Shown here: positions 1 through 8,275 of the stretch, piece after piece
Position numbering within the stretch: position 1 is the stretch's first letter
Layout of the letters: every line of letters begins with the position of its first letter
Origin: Mycobacterium sp. IS-1496
Lineage (GTDB): Bacteria; Actinomycetota; Actinomycetes; Mycobacteriales; Mycobacteriaceae
DNA length: 64,000 bases
NCBI RefSeq assembly: GCF_001499995.1
Contig: NZ_LQIU01000020.1
Span: 1 to 64,000, forward strand
Reading direction: 5' to 3'
Made by a program: the position numbers and the translations under genes
Notes under the pieces: model-generated
Told to the model about the DNA's origin: nothing
What the model saw: only the letters and a program-made list of their open reading frames with translations
Databases searched by the model: none

Positions 1-9
1 GATTTGTGT

Positions 10-657
10 TTATGACACAGGCGCCGGGGCGCGGGGTGCGGCCGCACCTGCTCCTGCTCCGGCTCCGGCGCCACCGCCGCCCCCCGGACCCGCGGCGCCC
101 AGCCCCACCACCGGCGGCAGCCCGATGGGGGGGACGACGAGCACCGGGACCGCGATCGGCGCCATCGGCACCACCACCGGCAGACCGGGCGCCGCGTCGA
201 CGACGCTCGGCGCCACCGGACCGGGTTCGTCCATCTTCGGCGGCATCCCCTCGGGGCCGTCGTGGTCACTGCCGGTGTCCCCTGGCGCGGAGGCCGGCGA
301 GGAGGACGACGTGGTCGTGGGCGTGGTCGACGACGGGGAGGTGCTTGTCGGGCTCGTCGTCGACTTGGTGGTCGGTGTGCCCGACTGCTCGGTGTCCGTC
401 GGATCCGACGGGCTCTCCGACTGTCCGCCACTCGGCTCGGCGGTCGAACCCGGTTCGGACTCAGGGGCTTCGGTGCCGTCACCGGCGTCCGGTTCCGGAT
501 CACGGTCGACGGCCGGATCGGCCACGGTGCCCGCGCCCACCGACACGGGCCCGCCGTCTTCGGGCTCCGCCAGGGCCATCGCCCCGCCCAGGCCCGCGAA
601 AGACAGGCCGGCCGCCACCAGGCAGGCCGACGCGGCGACGCGTACCCGCGATCCCAC
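10..657 (-). CDS. Secreted low-complexity Pro/Ser/Thr/Gly-rich protein
   Basis: A 215-residue protein of unknown function. It starts at GTG with a hydrophobic signal peptide (about residues 1-30, ending Ala-Leu-Ala before an acidic stretch). The mature part is low complexity: an acidic Pro/Glu/Asp region, a Ser/Thr-rich central stretch, then a hydrophobic Pro/Val/Gly region ending in Gly/Ala repeats. No enzymatic motif is visible. Such proteins are exported cell-wall or surface proteins in mycobacteria, but that role is inferred. It is transcribed divergently from the DUF6474 gene. The stop codon lies at 10-12, so the gene is complete. Confidence 0.7.
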   Translation of the reverse strand: MGSRVRVAASACLVAAGLSFAGLGGAMALAEPEDGGPVSVGAGTVADPAVDRDPEPDAGDGTEAPESEPGSTAEPSGGQSESPSDPTDTEQSGTPTTKSTTSPTSTSPSSTTPTTTSSSSPASAPGDTGSDHDGPEGMPPKMDEPGPVAPSVVDAAPGLPVVVPMAPIAVPVLVVPPIGLPPVVGLGAAGPGGGGGAGAGAGAGAAAPRAPAPVS

Positions 658-871
658 CTGGTCACCGCCCCTCGAACCCGGTCAGGCCGGAGTTTCCATA
701 CCGTTGTGACGATTCTCGCACAATTACGGTCTCGCGTTTGCTACTGAGATGAATCGGCTCACCGTGGCAGGGCGCGGCCGTGGCCGGGGCGCACCCGACC
801 GCTAGGGTTGGACTGCACCGATGCGGCCGCATGTCGCGGCTGGGGTACCGAGGACCGGAGGGCTGCGGGGT

Positions 872-1528
872 ATGGGTTTGTTCAAGCGACGCAAAAGCCG
901 CGCTACCCGCCGAGCCGAGGCCCGCGCGATCAAGGCCAAGGCGAAGCTGGAGGCCAGGCTCTCGGCCAAGAACGAGGCCCGTCGCTACAAGTCCCAGGCG
1001 AAGGCCGAGACCCGGGCGCTCAAGGCCCAGCTGCGTGCCCAACGGGAAAGTGACCGGACCGCGCTCAAGGTTGCTGAGACGCAACTGCGGGCGGCCAGGG
1101 AGGGCAAGCTCCTCTCCCCCGGCCGGATCCGTCGCACGTTGACCGTCGCCCGGCTGCTCGCGCCCATCGCGGTGCCGGTGGTCTACCGGGCGTCGGTGGC
1201 GGCCCGCGGCTTCGCCGACGAACGCCGCGCCGAGCGGCTCGGGGTGCCGCTGAGCCAGCTCGGCCAGTTCTCCGGACACGGCGGTGAGCTGTCCGCGCGC
1301 ATCGCCGGCGCGGAGCAGTCGGTGCGCCTGGTCGCCCAGAAGAAGCCGAAGGACGGCGAGACCAAGCAGTTCGTCACCGCGATCAACGAGCGTCTCGGCG
1401 ACCTGTCCGCGGCCGTCGCCGCCGCCGAGAACATGCCGACCGCGCGCCGGCGGGCCGCCCACGCCGCGATCGCCGAACAGCTCGACGGGATCGACGCCGA
1501 TCTGATGGCCCGTCTCGGCGTGGCCTGA
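872..1528 (+). CDS. DUF6474 family protein (Rv3850-like)
   Basis: A 218-residue soluble protein with a strongly basic N-terminal third full of Lys/Arg/Ala and a predicted helical, coiled-coil-like region (about residues 5-85), then a short hydrophobic segment and a helical C-terminus. Function unknown. I chose the ATG at 872, not the upstream in-frame ATG at 821, because GGAGG lies just upstream and the length then equals what I recall for the M. tuberculosis homologue Rv3850. A -10-like TAGGGT lies at about 803-808. The neighbouring hns homologue matches the Rv3850-Rv3852 order. Confidence 0.82.
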   Translation: MGLFKRRKSRATRRAEARAIKAKAKLEARLSAKNEARRYKSQAKAETRALKAQLRAQRESDRTALKVAETQLRAAREGKLLSPGRIRRTLTVARLLAPIAVPVVYRASVAARGFADERRAERLGVPLSQLGQFSGHGGELSARIAGAEQSVRLVAQKKPKDGETKQFVTAINERLGDLSAAVAAAENMPTARRRAAHAAIAEQLDGIDADLMARLGVA

Positions 1529-1534
1529 CGTCGT

Positions 1535-2053
1535 ATGCGAGCCCTTGCGCGCCGGTCGGCCGCCGCGATGGTGGCGGTGGTCCTCGTCGCCCTCTCCCTC
1601 GCGGGCGTGGCCTCCGCCCATGCCACCGTCATCGCCACCGATCCCGCCGACGGCGCGGCGCCGGCCCAGGCGCCCGCACGGGTGAGCGCCACGTTCAACG
1701 AGCCCATGCAGCCGGCGTTCGCCGCGATGACCGTCGTCGGCCCGGACGGCAACCTCTGGTCGACGGGCGCACCGCAGGTGCAGGACACCGTCGTATCGGT
1801 GGACCTGCGGCCGCTTGGCCCCTCGGGCACCTACACCGTCAACTACCGCGCGACCTCCGCCGACGGTCACGTCGTCACGGGGTCGTGGACGTTCGAGCTC
1901 ACCGTCAGCGGGACCGGGACGCCGGGGCCGTCGGCCGCGGCGCCCACGGCGCCCGCCGCGCCGGCGCAGGATCCGCCGGTGTGGCCCTTCATCGTGGGCG
2001 CCTGCGTGGCGGTGGGCGCGGCCGCCCTCTGGGCGGCGCGACGCCGTACGTGA
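1535..2053 (+). CDS. copC: Copper-binding CopC-domain protein, membrane anchored
   Basis: A 172-residue exported CopC/YobA-fold protein. A signal peptide ends after Ala28 so the mature chain begins with His29. With Asp110 and His112 in the Asp-Gly-His motif, this matches the Cu(II) site of CopC proteins, which use the mature N-terminal His. Unlike free periplasmic CopC, a linker rich in Pro/Ala leads to a C-terminal membrane segment (about 147-167) with a basic tail, so it should be tethered outside the membrane. Only 6 bp separate it from the DUF6474 gene, and it overlaps copD, suggesting an operon. Confidence 0.9.
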   Translation: MRALARRSAAAMVAVVLVALSLAGVASAHATVIATDPADGAAPAQAPARVSATFNEPMQPAFAAMTVVGPDGNLWSTGAPQVQDTVVSVDLRPLGPSGTYTVNYRATSADGHVVTGSWTFELTVSGTGTPGPSAAAPTAPAAPAQDPPVWPFIVGACVAVGAAALWAARRRT

Positions 2054-2979
2054 ATCCGCCGCACTGGCGCACGGTGGTCGGCGGCGTCGGGGTCGTCGCG
2101 GTGGCGTCGGTGGCGGCGTGGGCGCTGGGCCGGCCGCAGAACTCGCTGAGCCTGACCGCCGCCCGCGCCGCGGCGGACTGCGCCGCGACCGTCACGCTCG
2201 GACTCGCGGTGGTGCCACTGCTCGACACCGGCCGGTACCGCGACGAGCTGTCCCGGTGGGCGGCGGTACCGCTGGCGGCGAGCGCGGCGGTGTGGCTGTT
2301 CACCGAACTCGTGCGGTTGGTCGTGGCGAGCGCGCAGGCCGCGGCCCTGCCGGCCGGGACCGTCGGAGTGCAGACCTACCTCGAGTTCGTCACCCACACC
2401 GCGGCCGGACGGTCCGGGTTCATCAGCGCGGTCGCCGCCGCGGCCGTCTGCGCGGTGGCGGTGGCGGCGCCCCGCACGGGCGCCGTGGCCGTCGCGGCGA
2501 CGGGGATCGCCGCAGCCGGGCTGGCGGCGCGGACCCTGGCCGGGCACCTCGCGGAGAATCCGCTGGGCGGATTGGCCGTCGCGGTGCACACGGTGGCGGC
2601 CGGCCTGTGGTGCGGCGCTCTGGTGGGCCTGCTGGTGACGGTGGCCCACCGCGGCCAGTGGGCGCGGGTGCTGCCGCGGTTCTCGGCGCTGGCGTTGGTG
2701 TGTGTCGGTGCGCTGGTGCTGGCCGGTGTGGCCGGGGCGCTGGCCGTCGTCGGCTCCCCCGCGGACCTCGTCGCCACCGGCTACGGCCGGATCCTGACGG
2801 CGAAGCTCCTGGTGACGGTGGGGCTGACGGCGTTGGCGTGGCGCAACCGGAGCCGCTGGCTCCCGGCCGCGCGGGCCCACCGCGCCAGTGCCGGTCTGTC
2901 GCGGACGAGGTCGCTGCTGGAACTGGGCGGCATGACGGTCGCGTTGACCCTGGCGGCCGCGCTGGCCGTCACCGGATGA
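2050..2979 (+). CDS. copD: CopD-family copper transport membrane protein
   Basis: A 309-residue polytopic membrane protein with about eight hydrophobic segments, CopD domain toward the C-terminus (His-containing helices such as the one with Val-His-Thr-Val-Ala-Ala-Gly-Leu-Trp). CopD proteins act with CopC in copper import or handling. The start is GTG 2050, whose last two bases plus A form the copC stop (GTGA overlap), so translation is probably coupled. An open frame extends upstream to 1885 but inside copC and is not needed. Confidence 0.85.
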   Translation: MNPPHWRTVVGGVGVVAVASVAAWALGRPQNSLSLTAARAAADCAATVTLGLAVVPLLDTGRYRDELSRWAAVPLAASAAVWLFTELVRLVVASAQAAALPAGTVGVQTYLEFVTHTAAGRSGFISAVAAAAVCAVAVAAPRTGAVAVAATGIAAAGLAARTLAGHLAENPLGGLAVAVHTVAAGLWCGALVGLLVTVAHRGQWARVLPRFSALALVCVGALVLAGVAGALAVVGSPADLVATGYGRILTAKLLVTVGLTALAWRNRSRWLPAARAHRASAGLSRTRSLLELGGMTVALTLAAALAVTG

Positions 2980-3047
2980 GCCGGCCGCGCGCCTGGCATG
3001 ATGGAGCCACTGTCGCCGAACCCGGATACCGCGAAGGAGCAGCGTCG

Positions 3048-3503
3048 ATGGCAGACCGCCAGGATGGGTCCGACGAGCCGGCCGACACTCCCGCCGAGCC
3101 CACGCCGCCGGCCGCGGAGACCGCGCCTCCGGTGAAGAAGACACCGGCCAAGAAAGTCCCCGCCAAGAAGGCGGCGGCGAAGAAGGCACCCGCCAAGAAG
3201 GCACCCGCGAAGAAGGCGCCTGCCAAGGCGGTCAAGAAGGCTCCTGCCAAGAACACCGCACCTCCCAAGAAGCAGCCGCCCCCGTCGCCCGCGGACCTCG
3301 TCAGCACCGACGGCGATCTGACCGCCGCCGCCGAGGAGGCCGCGGCTCAGGCGAAGGCCGCGGTCGCGACCGCCGCCAACCCGGTGACCGGGCCCGCCCC
3401 CGTCGCCGTCACCGGACCTGACCAGTCCCGCCTCCCACTGGCCGCGGCGGTGGCCGCGGCCGTCCTCGCCCTGCTCGCCGTCCTCGTCTCCCGGCGCCGC
3501 TGA
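3048..3503 (+). CDS. hns: Histone-like Hns, Lys-Ala-Pro-rich with C-terminal membrane anchor
   Basis: A 151-residue nucleoid-associated protein like M. tuberculosis Rv3852. An acidic N-terminus is followed by repeated Pro-Ala-Lys-Lys units (about residues 28-75) that resemble eukaryotic H1 tails and should bind DNA. An Ala-rich helical region follows, then a C-terminal membrane helix ending in Ser-Arg-Arg-Arg. The anchor would hold bound DNA near the membrane. The ATG at 3048 has AAGGAG 8 nt upstream. The codon-level repeat (AAG AAG GC. CC.) makes a small tandem repeat at about 3125-3255. Confidence 0.9.
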   Translation: MADRQDGSDEPADTPAEPTPPAAETAPPVKKTPAKKVPAKKAAAKKAPAKKAPAKKAPAKAVKKAPAKNTAPPKKQPPPSPADLVSTDGDLTAAAEEAAAQAKAAVATAANPVTGPAPVAVTGPDQSRLPLAAAVAAAVLALLAVLVSRRR

Positions 3504-3510
3504 TCTCCTC

Positions 3511-3541
3511 TTGACCCTGACGCCACGTCAGGGTCGATAGT
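3511..3541 (+). promoter_or_regulatory. MerR-type promoter with dyad operator
   Basis: A -35 TTGACC (3511-3516) and -10 GATAGT (3536-3541) are separated by 19 bp. The spacer is filled by a perfect inverted repeat: GACCCTGACG (3513-3522), CCA, CGTCAGGGTC (3526-3535). A long 19-bp spacer holding a dyad is the hallmark of promoters twisted open by MerR activators. The ATG of the merR gene lies 7 nt after the -10, so the transcript should be leaderless and the regulator self-controlled. Confidence 0.88.
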
Positions 3542-3548
3542 CGTTGTC

Positions 3549-4313
3549 ATGGACGACGCAGCAGCCAGCACGGTCGGTACGGTCGCCGCGCTCACCGGTG
3601 TCTCGGTGCGCACCCTGCACCACTACGACCACATCGGCCTCGTGGTCCCCAGCGTCCGCACCGCAGCCGGGTACCGCGGGTACACCGACGCCGACGTCGA
3701 GCGACTGCACCTGGTGCTGGTGTACCGGTCGGTGGGCCTGCCACTCGACGAGATCCGCACCCTGCTCGACGATCCGCGCGCCGACGTCCTCGCGCGTCTC
3801 GAACACCAACTCGAGCTGCTGCACGAGCACGCCGACCGCATCCGGCACACCATCAAGGCAGTGGAGGAACTGATGAACGCACACCGCGAGGGCGTACAGC
3901 TGACCGCGCAGGAACAGGTCGAGATCTTCGGCAGCGTCGTGCACACCGACGAACACGCCGCCGAGGCGCAGCAGCGCTGGGGCGACACCGAGGCCTGGCG
4001 CCAGTCGCAGCAGCGCACCGCCCGGATGAGCAGACAGGACTGGATCGAGGTCCGCGACGAGGGTGAGGCGCTGCTGACCGATCTGGTCGCGGCGAAACGC
4101 GACGGTGTCGCGCCGGGCAGCCCGGAGGCGGATCGGCTCGCCGCGCGCCACCGCGCCTCGATCGAGCGGTTCTACGACTGCGACGACGCGATGCAGCTGG
4201 GCCTGGTGCAGATGTACCTGGCCGACGAGCGCTTCACGCGCCACTACGACGACCGCGAGCCGGGACTGGCCCGGTATCTGCACGACGTGGTCGTCGCTAG
4301 CATCGACCGGTGA
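3549..4313 (+). CDS. MerR-family regulator with TipAS-type sensor domain
   Basis: A 254-residue regulator. Residues about 8-75 form a winged helix-turn-helix of the MerR family ([13 protein letters not shown]). A dimerisation helix follows (about 80-110), then a C-terminal helical TipAS/albicidin-binding type domain (about 125-250) with Trp/Gln/His residues, which in TipA-like proteins captures drug-like ligands. The dyad promoter directly upstream supports autoregulation. The only gene it is coupled to is rraA, by a 4-bp GTGA overlap. Its inducer is unknown. Confidence 0.88.
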   Translation: MDDAAASTVGTVAALTGVSVRTLHHYDHIGLVVPSVRTAAGYRGYTDADVERLHLVLVYRSVGLPLDEIRTLLDDPRADVLARLEHQLELLHEHADRIRHTIKAVEELMNAHREGVQLTAQEQVEIFGSVVHTDEHAAEAQQRWGDTEAWRQSQQRTARMSRQDWIEVRDEGEALLTDLVAAKRDGVAPGSPEADRLAARHRASIERFYDCDDAMQLGLVQMYLADERFTRHYDDREPGLARYLHDVVVASIDR

Positions 4314-4789
4314 TCATCGAACCGCGCGCCACCGCCGACCTCGTCGACGACATCGGACCCGACGTCCGCAGCTGCGATCTGCAACTGCGCCAGTTCGGCG
4401 GGCGGTCCGACTTCGCCGGACGGATCACCACCGTGCGGTGCTTCCAGGACAACGCGCTGCTCAAGTCGGTGCTGTCCGAGCCCGGTGACGGCGGGGTGCT
4501 GGTGATCGACGGCGACGGTTCGGTGCACACCGCACTGGTCGGCGACGTGATCGCCGCGTTGGGCCGCGACAACGGGTGGAGCGGGCTGATCATCAACGGC
4601 GCCGTGCGGGACGCGTCGACGCTGCGGACCCTCGACATCGGCATCAAGGCGCTGGGCACCAACCCCCGCAAGAGCACGAAAACCGGTGCGGGCGAACGGG
4701 ATGTGCCCGTCGAATTCGGCGGCGTGACGTTCACGCCGGGCGATGTCGCCTACAGCGACGACGACGGCATCGTGGTGGTCACCCGCTGA
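4310..4789 (+). CDS. rraA: Ribonuclease E activity regulator RraA
   Basis: A 159-residue RraA-fold protein, formerly annotated MenG, close in length to M. tuberculosis Rv3853. The core motif [11 protein letters not shown] (about 94-104) is typical of the family, which includes RNase E inhibitors and class II aldolases. It starts at GTG 4310 overlapping the MerR stop, so it depends on that transcript in this strain. It is convergent with ethA. Confidence 0.9.
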   Translation: MIIEPRATADLVDDIGPDVRSCDLQLRQFGGRSDFAGRITTVRCFQDNALLKSVLSEPGDGGVLVIDGDGSVHTALVGDVIAALGRDNGWSGLIINGAVRDASTLRTLDIGIKALGTNPRKSTKTGAGERDVPVEFGGVTFTPGDVAYSDDDGIVVVTR

Positions 4790-4828
4790 CGCGGTCTCGG
4801 TGTGGTCGGTTGCGGTGAGCGCAACGGA

Positions 4829-6304
4829 CTACACCGAAACCGCCTCGGGCGCACGGTGCTTGGAGAACTGCAGCGTGTCGTCGTCGATCTTGCCGTTGCG
4901 GATGACCCGCAGGTCGATCAGGTAGTTCTGCTTCAGCCGCCAGGGCGCCTTGCCGCCCGACTTCGGCAGCCGGTCGAGGGCGCGCTTGATGTAACCCGAG
5001 GTCAGGTCGACGAACGGCAGGCGTTCGACGTCGGCGCCGGGATCGCGCGGTTCGACGGTGTTGAAACCCTTGTCGTCCATGTAGGACAGCAGCCGGCTGA
5101 CGTACTCCGAGGTGAGGTCGGCCTTGAGCGTCCACGAGGCGTTGGTGTAGCCGAAGGTGAACGCCATGTTCGGGATGCCGGAGAGCATCATGCCCTTGTA
5201 GGCCACCGTCTCGGCGAGGTCCATCGTCTCGCCGTTGCGCAGCACCTCGGCGCCGCCGAAGAACTGCACGTTCAAACCGGTTGCGGTGATGATGATGTCG
5301 GCCTCGATGCGCTCGCCGGACTTCAGCAGGATGCCGTCGGCGGTGAACCGCTCGATCGCGTCGGTGACGACGTCGGCCTTGCCCTTGCGGATCGCCTTGA
5401 AGATGTCGCCGTTGGGGGCCAGGCAGACACGCTGATCCCACGGCCGGTAGTCGGGTGCGAAGTGCCTGTCGTAGTCGTAGCCCTCCGGCAGACGCCGTTC
5501 GGCCATCTTCCGCAACAGTTTGCGGAAGAAGTTCGGGAAGATGCGGGCCATCTGGTACTGCGACATGGCCTGGAGGATGGCCTTCCACCGCACGGCGGTG
5601 TACGCGGGCTTCTCGGGGAGCAATTGGTAGGCGCGCGCGGCGAACGAGTCCTTGTCGGGCAGCGAACCGATGTAGGTCGGCGTGCGCTGCAGCATGGTGA
5701 CGTGGCCGGCGCCGGTGTCGATCAGCGCCGGGATGAGCGTGATCGCGGTGGCGCCGCTGCCGATCACGACGATGTTCTTGCCCTGGTAGTCGAGGTCTTC
5801 CGGCCAGTGCTGCGGGTGCACGATCGTGCCGGCGAAGTCGTCGGCGCCGGGGAAGTCGGGCGAGTAGCCCTCGTCGTAGTTGTAGTAGCCGCTGCACGCC
5901 CAGAGGAAGCCGGCGTTGAGTTGGATCCGTTCACCGTCGCGCTCGACGGTGAGCTCCCAGCGGTTGTCCGCGTCGGACCAGTTCGCGGCGACGACCTTGT
6001 GGCCGTACCGGATGTGCTTGTCGATGCCGTTCTCGGTGGCGGCATCGTTGAGGTAGTTCCAGATCGAGCGGCCGTCGGCGATGCTCTGGTCGGTCGCCCA
6101 CGGCTTGAAGTGGAACCCGAGGGTGTACATGTCGGAGTCCGACCGGATGCCCGGGTACTTGAACAGATCCCAGGTGCCGCCGAGCTTGTCGCGACGCTCG
6201 AGGATCGCATAGGTCTTGTCGGGATTCTGGCCCTGCAGATGCCATGCGGCGCTGATGCCGGAGATCCCGGCTCCGATGATGACGACGTCGACAAATTCGG
6301 TCAT
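4829..6304 (-). CDS. ethA: FAD monooxygenase EthA (Baeyer-Villiger type)
   Basis: A 491-residue flavin monooxygenase very similar throughout to M. tuberculosis EthA (Rv3854c), which S-oxidises and activates ethionamide and other thioamides and converts ketones to esters. An N-terminal FAD Rossmann motif is at Gly11-Gly16, the Baeyer-Villiger fingerprint Phe-x-Gly-x3-His-x3-Trp-Pro is at 157-168, and the NADPH Rossmann motif is at 182-187. It is transcribed divergently from ethR. The -10 TAGCTT (6316 to 6311) lies 6 nt from the ATG, so it should be leaderless. Confidence 0.95.
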   Translation of the reverse strand: MTEFVDVVIIGAGISGISAAWHLQGQNPDKTYAILERRDKLGGTWDLFKYPGIRSDSDMYTLGFHFKPWATDQSIADGRSIWNYLNDAATENGIDKHIRYGHKVVAANWSDADNRWELTVERDGERIQLNAGFLWACSGYYNYDEGYSPDFPGADDFAGTIVHPQHWPEDLDYQGKNIVVIGSGATAITLIPALIDTGAGHVTMLQRTPTYIGSLPDKDSFAARAYQLLPEKPAYTAVRWKAILQAMSQYQMARIFPNFFRKLLRKMAERRLPEGYDYDRHFAPDYRPWDQRVCLAPNGDIFKAIRKGKADVVTDAIERFTADGILLKSGERIEADIIITATGLNVQFFGGAEVLRNGETMDLAETVAYKGMMLSGIPNMAFTFGYTNASWTLKADLTSEYVSRLLSYMDDKGFNTVEPRDPGADVERLPFVDLTSGYIKRALDRLPKSGGKAPWRLKQNYLIDLRVIRNGKIDDDTLQFSKHRAPEAVSV

Positions 6305-6379
6305 GCTGTCAAGCTATCAACACGCCGTCGACATCGTCAACAGTGTGTTGAGAATTTCGACGCGGTGTAAAGTCGCGGT
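6305..6379. promoter_or_regulatory. Divergent ethA/ethR promoters and EthR operator
   Basis: This 75-bp intergenic region carries two outward -10 hexamers, TAGCTT for ethA (6316-6311) and TAAAGT for ethR (6368-6373), each 6 nt from its ATG. Between them lies an inverted repeat TCAACAC (6317-6323) and GTGTTGA (6345-6351), with further GTCGA/GTCAAC elements. The M. tuberculosis ethA-ethR spacer is about the same length and holds an extended operator bound by EthR, so this is the likely EthR site repressing both genes. Confidence 0.85.
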
Positions 6380-7009
6380 ATGACCACCGCCAGCCAGGCC
6401 CGCGCACCGCGCGGCCGCCGGTCGGCCCGCCCCTCGGGCGACGACCGTGAACAGGCCATCCTGGCGACCGCCGAACAGCTGCTCGAGGCCCGCCCGTTCG
6501 CCGAGATCTCCGTCGACGACCTGGCCAAGGGCGCGGGCATCTCCCGCCCGACCTTCTACTTCTACTTCGGCTCCAAGGAAGCGGTGCTGCTCACGCTGTG
6601 GGCGCGGGTCATCAGGGAGGCCGATACCGCGCTCGAGCAGGCCGCCTCGGCCGTGACGTCGGAGGATGTGTGGCGGCCGGGTATCAAGGTGTTCTTCGAC
6701 ACCTTCGGCGCCCACCGCGGCGTGACCGTCGCGGCGTCCGGTTCGGACAACGCCGAGGTGCGCGACGTCTTCGCGAAGTTCATGCAGAAGTGGATCGACT
6801 TCACCGCGGCGACCATCGAGGCCGAGCGCAGGCGCGGCGCCGCCCCGGAGACGCTGCCCGCCCACGACCTCGCCACGGCGCTCAACCTGATGAACGAGCG
6901 CACCCTGCTCGCGGCGTTCGCGGCCGAGACGCCCGGCATCCCGTCCGACCGGGTGCTCGACTCGCTCGTGCACGTGTGGACGTGCTCGGTGTACGGAGAA
7001 TGCCGCTGA
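6380..7009 (+). CDS. ethR: TetR-family repressor EthR
   Basis: A 209-residue TetR repressor closely matching M. tuberculosis EthR (216 residues). The N-terminal DNA-binding domain (about 20-75) includes Ile-Ser-Val-Asp-Asp-Leu-Ala-Lys-Gly-Ala-Gly-Ile-Ser-Arg, identical to the helix-turn-helix I recall for EthR. The ligand domain holds Phe-Met-Gln-Lys-Trp and Leu-Asn-Leu-Met-Asn-Glu-Arg, which line the hydrophobic ligand tunnel. It represses ethA and so sets thioamide sensitivity. The C-terminus ends Tyr-Gly-Glu-Cys-Arg. Confidence 0.95.
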   Translation: MTTASQARAPRGRRSARPSGDDREQAILATAEQLLEARPFAEISVDDLAKGAGISRPTFYFYFGSKEAVLLTLWARVIREADTALEQAASAVTSEDVWRPGIKVFFDTFGAHRGVTVAASGSDNAEVRDVFAKFMQKWIDFTAATIEAERRRGAAPETLPAHDLATALNLMNERTLLAAFAAETPGIPSDRVLDSLVHVWTCSVYGECR

Positions 7010-7026
7010 CACGTCGGACCGCCATG

Positions 7027-7040
7027 CGAACATATGTTCG
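7027..7040. promoter_or_regulatory. LexA (SOS) box overlapping the dinB start
   Basis: CGAAC-ATAT-GTTCG is a perfect 14-bp palindrome matching the core of the mycobacterial SOS box (TCGAAC-N4-GTTCGA) except for the outermost base on each side. It spans the first possible ATG of dinB at 7034. LexA binding here would block transcription or initiation of the polymerase gene until DNA damage. Confidence 0.75.
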
Positions 7041-8269
7041 TGTCGGCTCAGGTTCGCGGTCAGGTGCAGGCGAGCATCCTGCACGCTGACCTGGACTCGT
7101 TCTACGCCTCGGTCGAGCAGCGCGACGATCCGGCGCTGCGCGGCAGGCCCGTCATCGTCGGTGGCGGTGTCGTGCTGGCGGCCAGCTACGAGGCCAAGGC
7201 CTACGGCGTGCGCACCGCGATGGGCGGCCACCAGGCCCGGCGGCTGTGCCCAGCGGCGATCGTCGTGCCACCGCGCATGGCCGCCTACTCCAAGGCCAGC
7301 GCCGACGTGTTCGAGGTCTTCCGCGACACCACCCCGATCGTCGAACCCCTCTCGGTCGACGAGGCGTTCCTCGACGTCTCCGGTCTGGGCCGGGTGTCCG
7401 GCACGCCGGTGCAGATCGGCGCGCGGCTGCGGGCCAGGGTCCGCGAGGAGGTCGGTCTGCCGATCACCGTCGGGATCGCGCGGACGAAGTTCCTGGCCAA
7501 GGTCGCCAGCCAGGAGGGCAAGCCCGACGGGCTGCTGCTGGTGCCACCGGACCGCGAGCTGGCGTTCCTTCATCCGCTTCCGGTGCGGCGGCTGTGGGGC
7601 GTCGGCGAGAAGACCGCCGCGAAACTGCGCGCGCACGGCATCGAGACCGTCGCCGACGTCGCCGAACTCGGCGAGACGACGCTGAGCGCGATGGTCGGCG
7701 GCGCGATGGGCCGGCAGCTGTACGCGCTGTCGCACAACATCGACCGCCGCCGCGTGGTCACCGGGGTCCGACGCCGTTCGGTGGGAGCGCAGCGGGCGCT
7801 GGGCCGCCGCGGCAACACGATGTCGGACGCGGAGGTGGACGCCGTGGTGGTCAACCTGACCGACCGCATCACCCGCCGGATGCGCAACGCCGGCCGCACC
7901 GGCCGCACCGTCGTGCTGCGGCTGCGCTTCGACGACTTCAGCCGGGTCACCCGCTCGCACACCATGCCGCGCGCTACCGCATCGACCGAAGCCGTCCTGG
8001 CCGCCGCCCGCGAACTGGTCGCCGCGGCGGCCCCGCTGATCGCCGAGCGCGGCCTGACGCTGATCGGGTTCGCGGTGTCCAACATCGACCGCGACGGCGC
8101 CCAGCAACTCGAGTTGCCGTTCGAGCGCGGGGCCGGCTCCCACACTGACACCGGGGCCCTCGACGCCGCCGTCGACGAGGTGCGCACCCGCTACGGCAAT
8201 CTCGCCGTCACCCGCGGTGTGCTCCTCGGGCGCGACCCCGGCCTGGAGATGCCGCACCTGCCGGACTGA
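7034..8269 (+). CDS. dinB: Y-family DNA polymerase IV (DinB)
   Basis: A 411-residue translesion polymerase. Catalytic acidic residues are in Asp19-Leu-Asp-Ser-Phe-Tyr-Ala-Ser-Val-Glu and Ser-Val-Asp109-Glu110-Ala-Phe-Leu-Asp; Tyr24 occupies the steric-gate position. Finger, thumb (helix-hairpin-helix near Leu-Trp-Gly-Val-Gly) and little-finger domains are all present, and Gln-Leu-Glu-Leu-Pro-Phe near the C-terminus is a beta-clamp-binding motif. M. smegmatis has a third dinB beside ethR, and this is probably its orthologue. The ATG at 7034 lies inside the LexA box, so the true start may be GTG 7040 or GTG 7064. Confidence 0.9.
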   Translation: MFVSAQVRGQVQASILHADLDSFYASVEQRDDPALRGRPVIVGGGVVLAASYEAKAYGVRTAMGGHQARRLCPAAIVVPPRMAAYSKASADVFEVFRDTTPIVEPLSVDEAFLDVSGLGRVSGTPVQIGARLRARVREEVGLPITVGIARTKFLAKVASQEGKPDGLLLVPPDRELAFLHPLPVRRLWGVGEKTAAKLRAHGIETVADVAELGETTLSAMVGGAMGRQLYALSHNIDRRRVVTGVRRRSVGAQRALGRRGNTMSDAEVDAVVVNLTDRITRRMRNAGRTGRTVVLRLRFDDFSRVTRSHTMPRATASTEAVLAAARELVAAAAPLIAERGLTLIGFAVSNIDRDGAQQLELPFERGAGSHTDTGALDAAVDEVRTRYGNLAVTRGVLLGRDPGLEMPHLPD

Positions 8270-8275
8270 CCGCCG

